A stretch of 64,000 nucleotides of DNA from Ahaetulla prasina (taxonomy: Eukaryota > Chordata > Lepidosauria > Squamata > Colubridae). The stretch covers positions 80,983,757-81,047,756 of the forward strand of contig NC_080546.1 in NCBI RefSeq assembly GCF_028640845.1. The letters run 5' to 3'. Below the pieces are notes generated by a model. It searched no databases and was not told the DNA's origin. It saw nothing but the letters and a program-made list of their open reading frames with translations. The position numbers and the translations under genes are program-made. This document shows, piece by piece, positions 31,653-42,229 of this stretch (positions are counted from its first letter, which is position 1; every line of letters begins with the position of its first letter).

Positions 31653-31800
31653 CATGGGCTCCCCCTGCGCTGGCCGGCAACCCTCCCGCTCCTCTCGCCT
31701 TTCCCCGCCCGCCGGGTCCGTTCCCCAAAGAGACCCCGCCGGTTGCAGCCCGGCCCCTGCCTCTCCCGCGCCCTCCCTGGCGCCAAGCAGCGGCTTCCAT
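31653..31800 (-). CDS. NFXL1: NFXL1 exon 1 (start codon)
   Basis: First coding exon. The ATG is the complement of 31798-31800 and begins MEAAAWRQ, followed by a Gly/Arg-rich stretch (GGRGRGRGRA), the same layout as the N-terminus of mammalian NFXL1. There are 49 codons plus one base; the donor is GTGAGT (complement of 31647-31652). The last base G joins AA of exon 2 to make Glu, giving ...AHELASQKK. The exon sits in a CpG island. An in-frame ATG exists upstream at 31890, but the codons between it and the chosen start do not resemble the family, so the inner ATG is preferred. The N-terminus is low-complexity and probably disordered. Confidence 0.87.
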
Positions 31801-31914
31801 CCCTCCGCTTAGTGGCTTCCTCCGGCCGCCGCTCCTGCTCCTCCGGCCGCTCTTCCGCCAGTGCGAGCCGCGGAGAAAGCGACGTAACACCTTCGGCTCC
31901 CGCTCCAGCCGGTT

Positions 31915-32215
31915 CGGCGGCTCAAACTACGATTCCCAGCCACCCCTTGCGCCGAATGCCGGCCGAAGAACCGGAAACGCCGCCATGAAAAAGGCGAGGG
32001 AAGCGGCCATGGGCGGGACTCAAACTACGATTCCCAGCTACCCCTTGCGCCGAATGCCTGCCGAAGAACCGGAAGCGCCGCCATGAAAGAGGCGAGGAAA
32101 GCGGCCATCGGCAGGACTTAAAACTACGATTCCCAGCTACCCCTTGCGCCGAATGCCGGCCGAAGAACAGGAAGCGCCGCCATGAAAGGAGAGTGAAGCG
32201 GCCAAAGGGCGGGGC
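31915..32215. promoter_or_regulatory. Triplicated 98-99 bp promoter module (ZNF143-like, ETS-like, YY1-like)
   Basis: Three head-to-tail units start near 31924, 32022 and 32121. Each has AACTACGATTCCCAGC followed by CCCCTTGCGCC (resembling the ZNF143/THAP11 element ACTACAATTCCCAGCATGC), then CCGAAGAACCGGAAGCG or a close variant (ETS/GABP-like) and GCCGCCATGAAA (YY1-like, reverse of ATGGCGGC). Units are then followed by GGGCGGG-type sequence in two cases. Motif identity is by eye; the repeats themselves are plain in the sequence. Confidence 0.75.
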
Positions 32216-32607
32216 TTCGCTGATCGAAGCCAGCCGAAGCCGCCGGAAGTAGCGCGGCCGTGCCGGTCTTTCCGCGGTGGGAGCGTGTCTATGCTTTTCT
32301 GATCGCTGTCCTTTTATGTTTATGTTTATGTGCAAATCAATTCGGATAGAAAAAAAAAATCGTCAGTGTCACGTCTTCCGCATCTATTGCAATGCATTGG
32401 TTAAAGGCTCCCAAATCGGTTCAGATGCAAACATTAATACAAAAAAGGGGAAGAAGCGGTTATTTATTTATTTATTTATTTAATTTTGTCATAACAATAT
32501 ACACAAGCATCACACAAAGAGATTATATAATATATAAACATATATATGGGGAGAAACAAGGAAGTATTTATTTATTTACCCTCTGCATTTATGGATTAGT
32601 ATCGAGG

Positions 32608-32742
32608 TCTCGAACCTTGGCAACTTGAAGCCTGGCGGACTTCGACTCCCAGAATCCCCCAGCCAGCTTTATTTTTGCTGGCTGGGGGATTCTGGGAGTT
32701 GAAGTCCACCAGGCTTAAAGTCGCCAAGGTTGGAGACCCCTG
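32608..32742. repeat. Foldback MITE, family M4
   Basis: GGTCTCGAACCTTGGCAACT ... AAGGTTGGAGACCCCTGG; arms complementary over about 55 bp. Confidence 0.8.
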
Positions 32743-32924
32743 GATTTATTTAATATGCCATCAAATCGTTTTCAGCTTCTAGAAACCACATCAATCTACA
32801 TCCGCTGTGGGTTCCCCTAATTGCAGAAATGCCGCCCTACCTTTTTTGTGTGAAAATAACTCTGCATGGAGCAAGTCAACGAGAAGTGTTAAATCATGTA
32901 TTCTGCTCCTTAAATCTGAATCTG

Positions 32925-33180
32925 CACTACTATTAATCTTCTCATCATTCCCATCACCCATCTCCTTCCACTTATGACTGTATGACTATAACCTTGTTGC
33001 TTGTATTCTTAATATTGATATTGTTTCCTGATTGCTTATTTGTACCCTATGACTATCATTAAGTGTTGTACCTTATGATTCTTGATGAAGGTATCTTTTC
33101 TTTTATGTACACTGAGAGCGTATGCACCAAGACAAATTCCTTGTGTGTCCAATCACACTTGGCCAATAAAAAATAGAATA
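32925..33180 (+). mobile_element. CR1-L3-like 3' UTR
   Basis: Terminal 250 bp ending CACTTGGCCAATAAAAAATAG. Confidence 0.8.
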
Positions 33181-33297
33181 GAATTTTTTATTAAGGAATT
33201 AATGATTAAGGAAAGAGTATTACCTGAGATCAAGTAGGATAAAAACCTAATGGGAAAAAACCCTACAGATCCCTCTTTTTAATTTTTAATTCTTAGA

Positions 33298-33640
33298 ATA
33301 GAATAGAAGTTTTTATTGGCCAAGTATGATTGGACACGCAAGGAATTTGTCTTTGTTACATATGCTCTCAGTGTACATAAAAGAAAAGATACCTTCAAGG
33401 TACAACACTTAATGATAGTCATAGGGTACAAATAAGCAATCAGGAAACAATATCAATATAAATCGTAAGGATACAAGCAACAAAGTTACGGTCATAACTG
33501 AAAGATGGGTGATGGGAACGATTAGAAGATTAATAGTAGTGCAGATATAGTAAATAGTTTGACAATGTTGAGGGAATTATTTGTTGAGCAGAGTGATGGC
33601 ATTTGGGGTAAAAATTCTCTTCTCTTCTATATAGTTTAGA
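33298..33640 (-). mobile_element. CR1-L3-like 3' end
   Basis: Reverse copy beginning AATAGAATAGAAGTTTTTATTGGCC, about 120 bp from an opposite-strand copy at 32925-33180. Confidence 0.8.
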
Positions 33641-34410
33641 TAGAGTTGCCCACAAAAACCCCTTGGAAGCCACAGCTGCTACAATACAATAATGTGGGCA
33701 TTGTGCTACTCTTAACAGTACTACTGGTTACCAGTAGGCATTGCAGTAGGATTACTGCAATGCTCTCTACATGGGGCTCCCCTTGAAGGGCATCCGGAGG
33801 CTGCAGTTAGTCCAGAACGCGGCTGCGCGGGTGATAGATGGAGCCCCTCGTGGCTCCCGTATAACACCCATCCTGCGCAGACTGCACTGGCTACCTGTGG
33901 CCTTCCGGGTGCGCTTCAAGGTCTTGGTGACCACCTTTAAAGCGCTCCATGGCATTGGGCCGGGTTATTTACGGGACCGCCTACTGCTACCGAATACCTC
34001 TCACCGACCCGTGCGCTCTCACAGAGAGGGTCTCCTCAGGGTGCCGTCAGCAAGGCAATGTCGTCTGGCGACGCCCAGGGCAAGGGCCTTCTCTGTGGGG
34101 GCTCCCACCCTTTGGAACGAACTTCCCCCCGGACTCCGCCAGCTTCCGGACCTTCGGACCTTCCGCCGCGGGCTTAAAACATATTTATTTAATTGTGCAG
34201 GACTGAGCTAGGTTTTAAATTTATGGGTTTTAATTGGGTTTTATTTGTATATTTTAATTAACGGGCTTTCAAATAAGTTTCTTAATTGTTTTTATTCTGT
34301 ATTTATATTTATATGTTTTTAAATGCCTGTGAACCGCCCTGAGTCCTTCGGGAGATAGGGCGGTATATAAATACGATTAATAAATAAAATAAATAAATAA
34401 ATAAATAATC
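33640..34410 (+). mobile_element. L2/CR1-clade LINE 3' end
   Basis: Open frame with LQLVQNAAARVIDGAPRGS, LHWLPVAFRVRFKVL, ALHGIGPGYL and TLWNELPPGLRQLP, then the GAACCGCCCTGAGTCCTTCG hairpin and (AATA)n tail. Best-preserved member of this family here. Confidence 0.85.
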
Positions 34411-34429
34411 TGGTTGTAACTCAATATTT

Positions 34430-34600
34430 TGGTTGTCATGTACAAAGCTCTTCATGGTATAAAGGCTTGGATATTGGAGGAACTATCTAGCTCTGATTAT
34501 CTGACTGCCCAACAAAATCAAATAGGCTTGGCACAATGCCATCCTTATTACACATTGCCATCTGGTGGTACCCAGGAAGTATCTCCAGTGAGATCTGGAT
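34430..34600 (+). mobile_element. Older LINE ORF relic
   Basis: Reads VVMYKALHGIKAWILEELSS, similar to the ALHGI motif of L2/CR1-clade ORFs. Confidence 0.4.
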
Positions 34601-34952
34601 AGTTTATCTCTGATGACCTATAAAAATAAATAAGAGGAGTGAAATACAAAATTGGAGGTCAGGTCAAAAAGCTCCTTACATAAATACATTTTTCCAGGGG
34701 AAATGAAAATGCTAGCTCAGCTATGTTTCCTGTTTCAGTCCACTTCAGGGTTTTTTTAAAAAAACTGTTACATAAAAAGGATCCACATCCTGTACTAAGT
34801 GGCTGCTCTTCAGTAAATCTAGTTTGTTCCTGGGATGCTAGTTGCTTTCGGGTTGGATCACTGAGTAAGTAAACTAGCAGTGGCTTATGCTAAATACAGC
34901 TATTATGCAAATAAGCTATATATTATGTGAATCTGGCCAGTATGGTTTAGTG

Positions 34953-35102
34953 CAGGGGTCTCCAACCTTGGTCCCTTTAAGACTTGTGGACTTCAACTCC
35001 CAGAGTCCCTCAGCCAGCTTTGTTTGAGAACTTTGCTGGCTGAGGGACTCTGGGAGTTGAAGTCCACAAGTCTTAAAGGGACCAAGGTTGGAAACTCCTG
35101 GT
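34953..35102. repeat. Foldback MITE, family M4, near-perfect
   Basis: CAGGGGTCTCCAACCTTGGT ... ACCAAGGTTGGAAACTCCTG with about 65-bp arms. Confidence 0.85.
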
Positions 35103-35109
35103 TTAGTGC

Positions 35110-35320
35110 TGTATCTTTATTTTATTTTATTTTGTGCCTTCAACTCAGTGTTGACTCCTGGCTTTTCCTTAGACTACTCTCTAGTTTCCTTGGCAACATT
35201 TTCAAAAGTGGTTTGCCATTGCCTTCTTCATAGGGCTGAGTGAGTGTGACTGGTCCAAAGTTACCCAAGGCAAGATTAGACATCATTGGTCACCTAGTTT
35301 TTTAGCATAGCGCCTAAACC
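35110..35320 (+). mobile_element. MIR-like tRNA-derived SINE
   Basis: GTGGTTTGCCATTGCCTTCT and TGTGACTGGTCCAAAGTTACCC resemble a CORE/MIR-type SINE body. Confidence 0.5.
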
Positions 35321-35339
35321 TGTGATGTCTCCCTTGGAT

Positions 35340-36680
35340 GACTCCTCTGACTCTTCCTCGGAGGCCGGCTTGGGGAAGGATGAGCTCGTTCCTGGCACGT
35401 CAGGAATGGGGTTTAATTAATGACTGCGAACTGCCAGCAGAAAGAGAATTATAGACTTTAGCTAGGGACAGTTTGCAGATCAATGAAGAGGAGGAGGAGC
35501 TGCCTTCTTTGGTGGAATTGAAAGCAAGCAGGGCAGAGAAAAGGTAACAGTAACGGAGGTCTGCCAGATTACTCGTAAGAAGGCCCCATCCGTCTTGATG
35601 GGCTGCACCGGAAAGCTAATTATCAGAACAGGCAGAGGGAAGCGTGTTGCTGGGAACGTCTTTGGGTTATGGTTGTGTGTTTGTTCTTGCTTCCGGCTTG
35701 ACTTTTGAGACTCTGAACTTCTCTTGACAAGTGAGCTCTCATGGATGTACTTTGCTTGGCAGTGTTGTGATCCAGGCCCAAGTAGGTAGTAGGAAACTCA
35801 GTCAGCGTAAAAACAAACAAACTTTATTCGAACAGCTGAGAATTACTTCATTCTCAGCGTAGTTCAACTAAATTAAAGCAAATTCCTCCCAACACAAATT
35901 CCTCAGTCCTATCACCAACCTTGGTCCAATTAGGCAAATCACCAAAGGCCTTTCTTGGAAAAAGTTCAGAAGACACTGATACAAAACAAACGCAAGAAGA
36001 CGAAGCTATCAATGTTGTTTTCCAGCAAAGCCCAAATGCTGTTGCTGGTCTTTTAAGACTTATGGGATCAAGAGATGATTGGCCTACTCCCGAGTCGTCC
36101 TCTTTGCTTGAGCTGCTCTTGCCTTCTGGCAGCTCTTCTCATGCGTGCATTAGGAACAGGCTCCTCCTGTTCCTCTGCCTCACTACTGTCAGCCTCTGGA
36201 GGCTCCGGAGTCTGCACCTCACTCCCTGATGGCTCTGGCCCCATCTCAGCTTCTGATGCAGAGCCCTCAACCAGGCGTTCCCCAACCTCCAGGACTGGCC
36301 CATGTTCTTCCTCAGCCTCAATGCTGTCCGACTCGGTTGCCAGCTCCGCAGGCTGCTGGCGGACCACAACAAGTGGCTTTGAATTAGTTTAATGGACTTA
36401 CTTGTTGGAGCAGCTTTCTGTTTACTTTATGGACTCTTGGCCATTGCCTGGTGGACTAATCTTAGGTTGCTCGTGGCTGCCTTTATTTGGAACAGTTCTG
36501 AAGCTGGGTGAAGAGAATTGCTGAGGAACATGAACAGAACTCTCTAGACACCACACTGATGCATGTGTGTGAGTGAGTGGGACAGCACAAAACCAGTATA
36601 ATAAATTGGTTCTCTTTGTGTTGTATAAACCCAAGTCAAGAAGATTCCATTAACCACAGGGACATTTCTTAGACAACTGA
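35340..36680. mobile_element. LTR-like region with nested LTR
   Basis: Inner LTR at 35763-36371 is in reverse orientation (TGTTGTGATCC ... GGACCACAACA), same family as 11514-12052. Flanks look like another LTR (AATAAATTGG near 36600), but its ends were not defined. Confidence 0.45.
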
Positions 36681-36692
36681 ATGGAAATGGAT

Positions 36693-36956
36693 CAGTGGTG
36701 GAATTCAAATTTTTTTTATTAATGGTTCTGTGGGCATGGCTTGGTGGGCGTGGTGTGGCTTGGTGGGTGTGGCAGGGGAAGGATGCTGCAAAATCCCCAT
36801 TCCCTCCCCACTCCTGGGGGAAGGATATTGCAACATCTTCATTCCCACCTCACTCTGGGACCAGCCAGGGGTGGTATTTGCCGGTTCTCCGAACTATTAA
36901 AAATTTCCACTACCGGTTCTCCAGAACCTGTCAGAACCTGTTGAATAGCACCCCTG
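36693..36956. mobile_element. hAT-like MITE, family M3
   Basis: CAGTGGTGGAATTCAAAT ... GAATAGCACCCCTG with the internal GGAAGGATATTGCAACATC unit shared with 25049, 42757 and 57581. Confidence 0.7.
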
Positions 36957-37074
36957 AAAAGGATATTTTTTTCCTTAGCCACTATCCTACATACCAAGTG
37001 TCTCCAACCTTGGCAACTTTAAGACTTGTGGACTTCAACTCCCAGAATTCCTCAGCCAGCAGCCAGCAGGTCAC

Positions 37075-37215
37075 TTCCCTCTGAGAGTGACCCTGGTTTA
37101 AGACTGGAAGGGAGTTACTGGTCCAAGGTCACTCAACTATCTTCCAAGCCTAAGTGATGATTAGAATCTGGATCCACACTACCCCAAACACTACACCATA
37201 TTGGCTCTCAAACAA
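37075..37215 (+). mobile_element. MIR-like SINE relic
   Basis: CTGGTCCAAGGTCACTCAACT and GAATCTGGATCC..ACCATATTGGC follow the MIR core pattern. Confidence 0.45.
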
Positions 37216-37276
37216 TAACATCAATGATACGGTTTTGAGGGCATTTTAAAGAAGAAATTTAAGATGTATAATACAA

Positions 37277-37480
37277 CCTATTATATTATATTATATTATA
37301 TTATATTATATTATATTATATTATTATATTATATTACATTATATATTATATTATATTATATTATATTATATTATATTATATTATATTATATTATATTATA
37401 TTATATTATATTATAGAATTATAATTATATAATATAATATAATATATATATATTATTATATATTATATTATATATTACCA
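37277..37480. repeat. (TTATA)n / AT-rich microsatellite
   Basis: About 200 bp of TTATA pentamers grading into TATA repeats, immediately left of the long LINE. Confidence 0.95.
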
Positions 37481-37559
37481 CCCAACCATCCATCCAAACA
37501 ACCATCCATCCAACCAGCCAAACTACCATCCAACTATCTATTCAACCATCTGTTGTACA

Positions 37560-40500
37560 CAACCCCCAACCTACTAACATCCAAAACTAGGTATGCACGC
37601 CCCTTATCTCTTCAACATCAATCACTACAGATCTCAAATGCAAATTGATAAATGCAAGAAGCATTGTTAACAAATTACCTGAATTTATCCTCTTATTAAA
37701 CAGTGGCACATTTGATATCATTTTTGTTTGTGTAACATGGCTGAACTCATCCCTTCCTGACTCCATTATCTCAAACAAAGAATATCAAGTCTATTGATCA
37801 GATCGTGAAAACCGAAGAGGTGGTGGAGTGGCTATCTTTTATAAAAAGTCACTGAATCTAAAAAATATCCAAGTAGCACATTAACTTTCTCTTCCTGAAA
37901 CTATTGTATGCGACCTATCCCGTAACACTACTCTTCGATTCTTACTATGCTACAGAGCTCCTGACTATGACATTACCTATGCAAATATGCTAACCTCAAT
38001 GCTAACATGGGCTACCTCTTGCCCATATCCTCTCATCTTCCTGGGTGACCTAAATCTACCTCTCATTAACTGGATAACTAATGATTTTTCAACTGACCCA
38101 ATCCATACTACACTATACAACGCTGTTACAAACCTAGGTCTCGAACAACTTGTAACCAACAATACAAGACTCAGCAACTGCCTTGATCTCATCTTCTGCA
38201 ACAACCCAAATTCAATTTATGGACTACAAATTAAAGAACCTTTTTCCATCAGTGACCACTGCATGATTGATTTTCGTCTCAATATACGTCCATACTTAAA
38301 TCATCATAACAATAGTATTCCCAACTAAAACTTCAAAAAAGCCAATTACGACCTTATAAACAACGATCTTTCATTTCTGGACTGGCAAAATCTGTTTGCA
38401 ACCTGCATAACCGCTGAAGACCACTATAGAGTCTTCCTACTTGAAATCAATAGAGTCATTAAACTATATGTACCACAAATGACTACCATGATCAGGAAAA
38501 GCAAACTACCCATATCAATAAAAAAGCTTCAATCAAAAAAAAAAATCCCTCTGGAAAAGAAACAAAAAAGGCTATGTTGCAAATTTCAAAATCCGCTACA
38601 GAAATATATGCAACCAAATAAAAACTGAATGCACAAATTACCACACCAAGCAAGAAGAGAACCTTCTGCGCACAAATTCCAATCGTGCCTTTTATAATTT
38701 TGTTAACAATAAACTTAAAGACTCAAGATCCATCCCACCACTAAAAGATTCTAACAACAAAGAATGCAATGACGAAACAGTTAAAGCAAACCTCTTCAAC
38801 ATTTTCTTTGGCTCAGTTTTTGTTAACTCCGATAACACACATCCGACATTCCACAAATGTACCAGCAATGATTATGATGACTTAACTCATATAGATTTCA
38901 CAGAAGATAACGTTGGAAAAGCTCTTCATAACTTAAAACCATCGCTATCTATTGGACCCGATGGACTATGTGCATACTTCTTAAAAAAACTTTCCACTAA
39001 TATAGCAGAACCCCTAAGCATAATCTTTGATAAAGCCTTCACTACCAGTTCCCTTCCCAAACTTTGGTCACTAGCCACAGTAATCCCTATCTTCAAAAAA
39101 GGAGGCCCCAGCTTAGTCGAAAATTACAGACTAATTACGATTTCTTTGTGCTGCGTCACCTGCAAAGTCATGGAATCAATCATCAACCAATTCATTACTT
39201 CACACTTAGAAACGAACAACCTACTCTCCAATAAACAATTTGGTTTCCGGAAAAAATTAACATGTAACTTACAACTTCTCCACTGTAAAAACATATGGAC
39301 TACAAATCTTGATCAAGGCAAAACAATAGATGCAATCTACATAGACTTCTGCAAAGCTTTTGACTCAGTAGTACACGATAAACTTCTCCTAAAACTAAAA
39401 TCCTATGGCATCTCAGGACCCCTTCACAAATGGATATCTGCTTTTCTGTCTAACAGACAACAAGTGGTCAAAATTGGCAATGCTCTATCAAATCCTGTTC
39501 CTGTCAAGAGTGGCGTCCCTCAAGGCAGCGTCCTTGGACCAACACTCTTCATACTATACATTAATGATCTTTGTGACCATATCTCAAGTAATTGTGTTCT
39601 CTTTGCTGACGATGTCAAACTATTTAACACCACAGACAATACATCTATCATTCAAAAAGACCTTGATCATCTAACCGCTTGGTCTAAAACTTGGCAACTC
39701 CAAATCTCAACCAGCAAATGCTCAGTCTTACATATAGGAAAAAAGAACCCAAACACTAAGTACATACTAGATGGACATTACCTTACAGATGACCCCCATC
39801 CCGTTAAAGACCTTGGAGTTTTCATGTCAAATGATCTAAGTGCCAAAGCCCACTGCAACTACATAGCAAAAAAAGCTCTAAGAGTTGTAAACCTAATCTT
39901 GCGTAGCTTCTTTTCCAAAAACACCACACTACTAACCAGAGCATATAAAACATTTGCTAGACCAATTCTAGAATACAGCTCACCTGTTTGGAACCCTCAC
40001 CACATCTCTGACATCAATACAATTGAACGTGTCCAGAAATATTTTACAAGAAGAGTTTTCCATTCCTCTGAAAACAACAAAATACCTTATCCCACCAGAC
40101 TTGAAATCCTAGGCTTAGAAAACTTGGAACTCCGTCGCCTTCGACAAGACCTAAGTTTAACTCACAGAATCATCTATTGTAATGTCCTTCCTGTTAAAGA
40201 CTACTTCAGCTTTAATTGCAATAATACTAGAGCAACCAATAGATTTAAACTTAATGTCAACCGCTTTAATCTAGATTGCAGAAAATATGACTTCTGTAAC
40301 AGAATCATCAGTGCTTGGAATACTTTACCTGACACTGTGGTCTCTTCCCATAATCCTAAAAGTTTTAACCAAAAACTCTCTACTATTGACCTCACCCCAT
40401 TCCTAAGAGGACCATAAGGGGCGTGCATAAGCGCACAAACGTGCCTACCGTTCCTGTCCTATTGTTTTTTCTTTTCTTCTTCTTATATATATATATATAT

Positions 40501-40592
40501 ATATGCTTATACCTCCTTATATTTACTCATATATGTGTTTATATATTATATAATCTTTTTGTATGATACCTACATATATTGTTATGACAAAA

Positions 40593-40625
<33 letters not shown>
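37560..40625 (+). mobile_element. Near full-length Jockey-superfamily LINE, inactive
   Basis: Endonuclease domain 37630-38330 (NARSIVNKLPEF, NRRGGGVAIFYK, FLGDLNLPLINW, SDHCMIDF), with stop codons and at least one frameshift. Reverse transcriptase 39146-40417 is open for 423 codons: IDFCKAFDSVVHDKLL, SGVPQGSVLGPTLF, catalytic FADD, then a C-terminal domain ending LTPFLRGP. Followed by 3' UTR with (TA)n and an (AATA)n tail. Stops at 37790, 37881 and the region 38530-38830 make it non-functional as one ORF. Clade placement (CR1/Rex1/Jockey-like) is by motif only. Confidence 0.85.
39146..40417 (+). pseudogene. LINE reverse transcriptase ORF (open part)
   Basis: Largest plus-strand ORF of the window. 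Retains RT motifs with intact FADD catalytic aspartates and a C-terminal region shared with the truncated copies at 14345 and 17070. The upstream frame toward the endonuclease is broken, so this is a retroelement relic, not a host gene. Confidence 0.85.
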
Positions 40626-40631
<6 letters not shown>

Positions 40632-40644
40632 ATATGCATTAAAT

Positions 40645-41325
40645 CAGGAGTCCCCCAAACTTTCAGACCTCAGGGACCACTAAATTCATAATTTTAAATC
40701 CCCCAGACCACTAATATGATCTGCCTAATGACTGGCTGGGTGGGTGTGTCTAGGTAGTCATGTGACTGGGTGGGCGTGGCCAACTTGATGTTACTCACAT
40801 TGAGGGGTGCCTCGACAGCCTCTACTCACACCTCCGCTCCCAGCCACTCCTCGCCTCCCTGCCCGGGCTCCTTAGGGCCCCAACAGGAAGCAGTTGCTGG
40901 AGCTAAGCAGCCACCATGAGAAAGAGTTGGCAAAACAGCTCAGTTCAAATTGGATCTGACCGAGAAGAAGGCTCAGTAGAAGCACCTCACTGAGGACTAC
41001 GAGCATAGGCTTTTCAAGCAGAGGGAAGACCTGCGGGAGTGCAAGGCCAGGTACTGGCGCCTGGAGGGTCAGAGGGCTGAGATGGTCAGCCAGTTCCAGG
41101 CCATGATGCAGTCCCACTGGAACAAGACCCTCTGGCTCTTCGCCACCAGTGCCACTTCCCTCCAGCCTTCGCCCAAAGCCCTGCATCAGGAGGCCAAAGC
41201 AGACCCCAAGTCGGAATTTCTATCCCCCTCTGATTCACACAAAAAGACCCCGAAGGTAGAGATAATAATTTTTCTGCGGACCACCAGTGGTCCAAGGACT
41301 ACCAATTGGTGACTGCTGCATTAAA
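40645..41325 (+). mobile_element. hAT-like non-autonomous element with captured coding fragment
   Basis: CAGGAGTCCCCCAAACTTTC at left; CACCAGTGGTCC..ATTGGTGACTGCTGC at right. Plus strand reads KQREDLRECKARYWRLEGQR, AEMVSQFQAMMQSHWNKTL then a Pro/Ser tail. Same insert as 10037-10765 but opposite orientation. Confidence 0.65.
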
Positions 41326-41329
41326 TTGT

Positions 41330-42025
41330 TCTTTCCAGATTCAGTTTCCTAGAAACCCACCATGTTCCTTTTGGTTGCAAACCAGCCAGAGGTTTGATTC
41401 TTTTTTGACAATCTGTAAACAAAATAAATTGTTTCTTTATAAAGTGATAATGGTTTCAAAAGCACTTTCTGTATGGGGATGAAGATATATTCCAACAGAA
41501 ATATCAGTTATGGAAAAACAGCACAGAATAATTTGCACCTTTAAAAACGAATGCTTTTATTATGGCTTAGGTAAATAAACAACTTGTTGATTAGTCTTTC
41601 AACTGGGATATGTCATCTAACAATAAAATACTCACAAAGAAATGCAACACAATTTAAAAGGTCATCAGCATTAATATAGATCCAATCATTTCATCTCCTC
41701 TACAATTAACCCCAATTTGTACCAGATGATATTTTTTTCTGCATTATTCTATATATAAATTGGCCAGCTGTTTTCCTGCTGTTTAGACAATTTAACCTTG
41801 GTCACCAAAAGAGTCTAAATTTTACATAATATTCTAACTGATCAGCCCTTTTTACAGCATATAATCAACATTCAAGTAACATACAGACAATATCATCAAT
41901 GCCATTTGTACAATATATGCCCAACTTTTCCACAACTCTATAAAACCTCCCCAGTTTAACCACTGCTTTGAGCTGTTCAAAAGATGCCTTGGTAAAAACT
42001 CATCTATGATTATTAGAATGCAGTA
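41330..42025. other. Intergenic stretch, nothing recognised
   Basis: AT-rich unique sequence between NFXL1 and CNGA1; a TTTTATT near 41548 could be a distal poly(A) signal for CNGA1, which is not supported by anything else. Confidence 0.3.
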
Positions 42026-42029
42026 GTGC

Positions 42030-42215
42030 AGGCTAATTCTGCCAACTGCTAGCTGTTCGATCTTGACCGGCTCGAGGTTGACTCACCCTTCCATCCTTCT
42101 GAAATTGGTAAAACGAGGACCCAGATTTTGAGGGGCAATATGCTGACTCTGTAAACCACTTAGGGAGGGCTATAAAGTGGTACATAAATCTAAGTGCTAG
42201 TGCTATCAGTTGACT
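42030..42215 (+). mobile_element. ACA-Sauria-type SINE
   Basis: Body GGTAAAACGAGGACCCAGATT, then TATGCTGACTCTGTAAACC and TAAGTGCTAGTGCTAT end. Confidence 0.75.
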
Positions 42216-42229
42216 GGAGACATCTTGGG

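Larger units (their letters stand above)
1..32215 (-). other. NFXL1: NFXL1 locus, 5' half of gene (promoter to exon 11)
   Basis: Gene-level entry. Eleven successive coding exons on the minus strand encode the N-terminal half of an NF-X1-type zinc finger protein. They cover a Gly/Arg-rich N-terminus, an acidic/Ser stretch, a RING-like domain, then Cys/His-rich NF-X1 zinc-finger repeats. All exon junctions join in frame, giving about 490 codons when one copy of each duplicated exon is used; mammalian NFXL1 is about 900 residues, so the 3' half lies beyond position 1. NFXL1 belongs to the NFX1 family of nuclear RING/zinc-finger proteins; mammalian NFXL1 also has a C-terminal membrane segment, which would be outside this window. 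Introns are full of retroelements and MITEs. Exons 6, 10 and 11 are tandemly duplicated. Confidence 0.93.
31540..32275. promoter_or_regulatory. NFXL1: CpG island over NFXL1 promoter and exon 1
   Basis: GC-rich, CpG-dense block surrounding the NFXL1 start codon, in sharp contrast to AT-rich flanks. No TATA box is obvious next to the start codon, typical of a housekeeping CpG-island promoter. The transcription start probably lies between 31.8 and 32.2 kb. Confidence 0.8.

Noticed and set aside
31625..32086. Long plus-strand and antisense ORFs in the GC-rich block around NFXL1 exon 1
   Set aside because: They arise from the CpG island and the triplicated promoter module; Pro/Ala/Arg-rich with no family resemblance, and they overlap the supported exon 1.
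39146..40417. 423-codon ORF as a host gene
   Set aside because: Reverse transcriptase motifs and a LINE 3' tail identify it as a retrotransposon.
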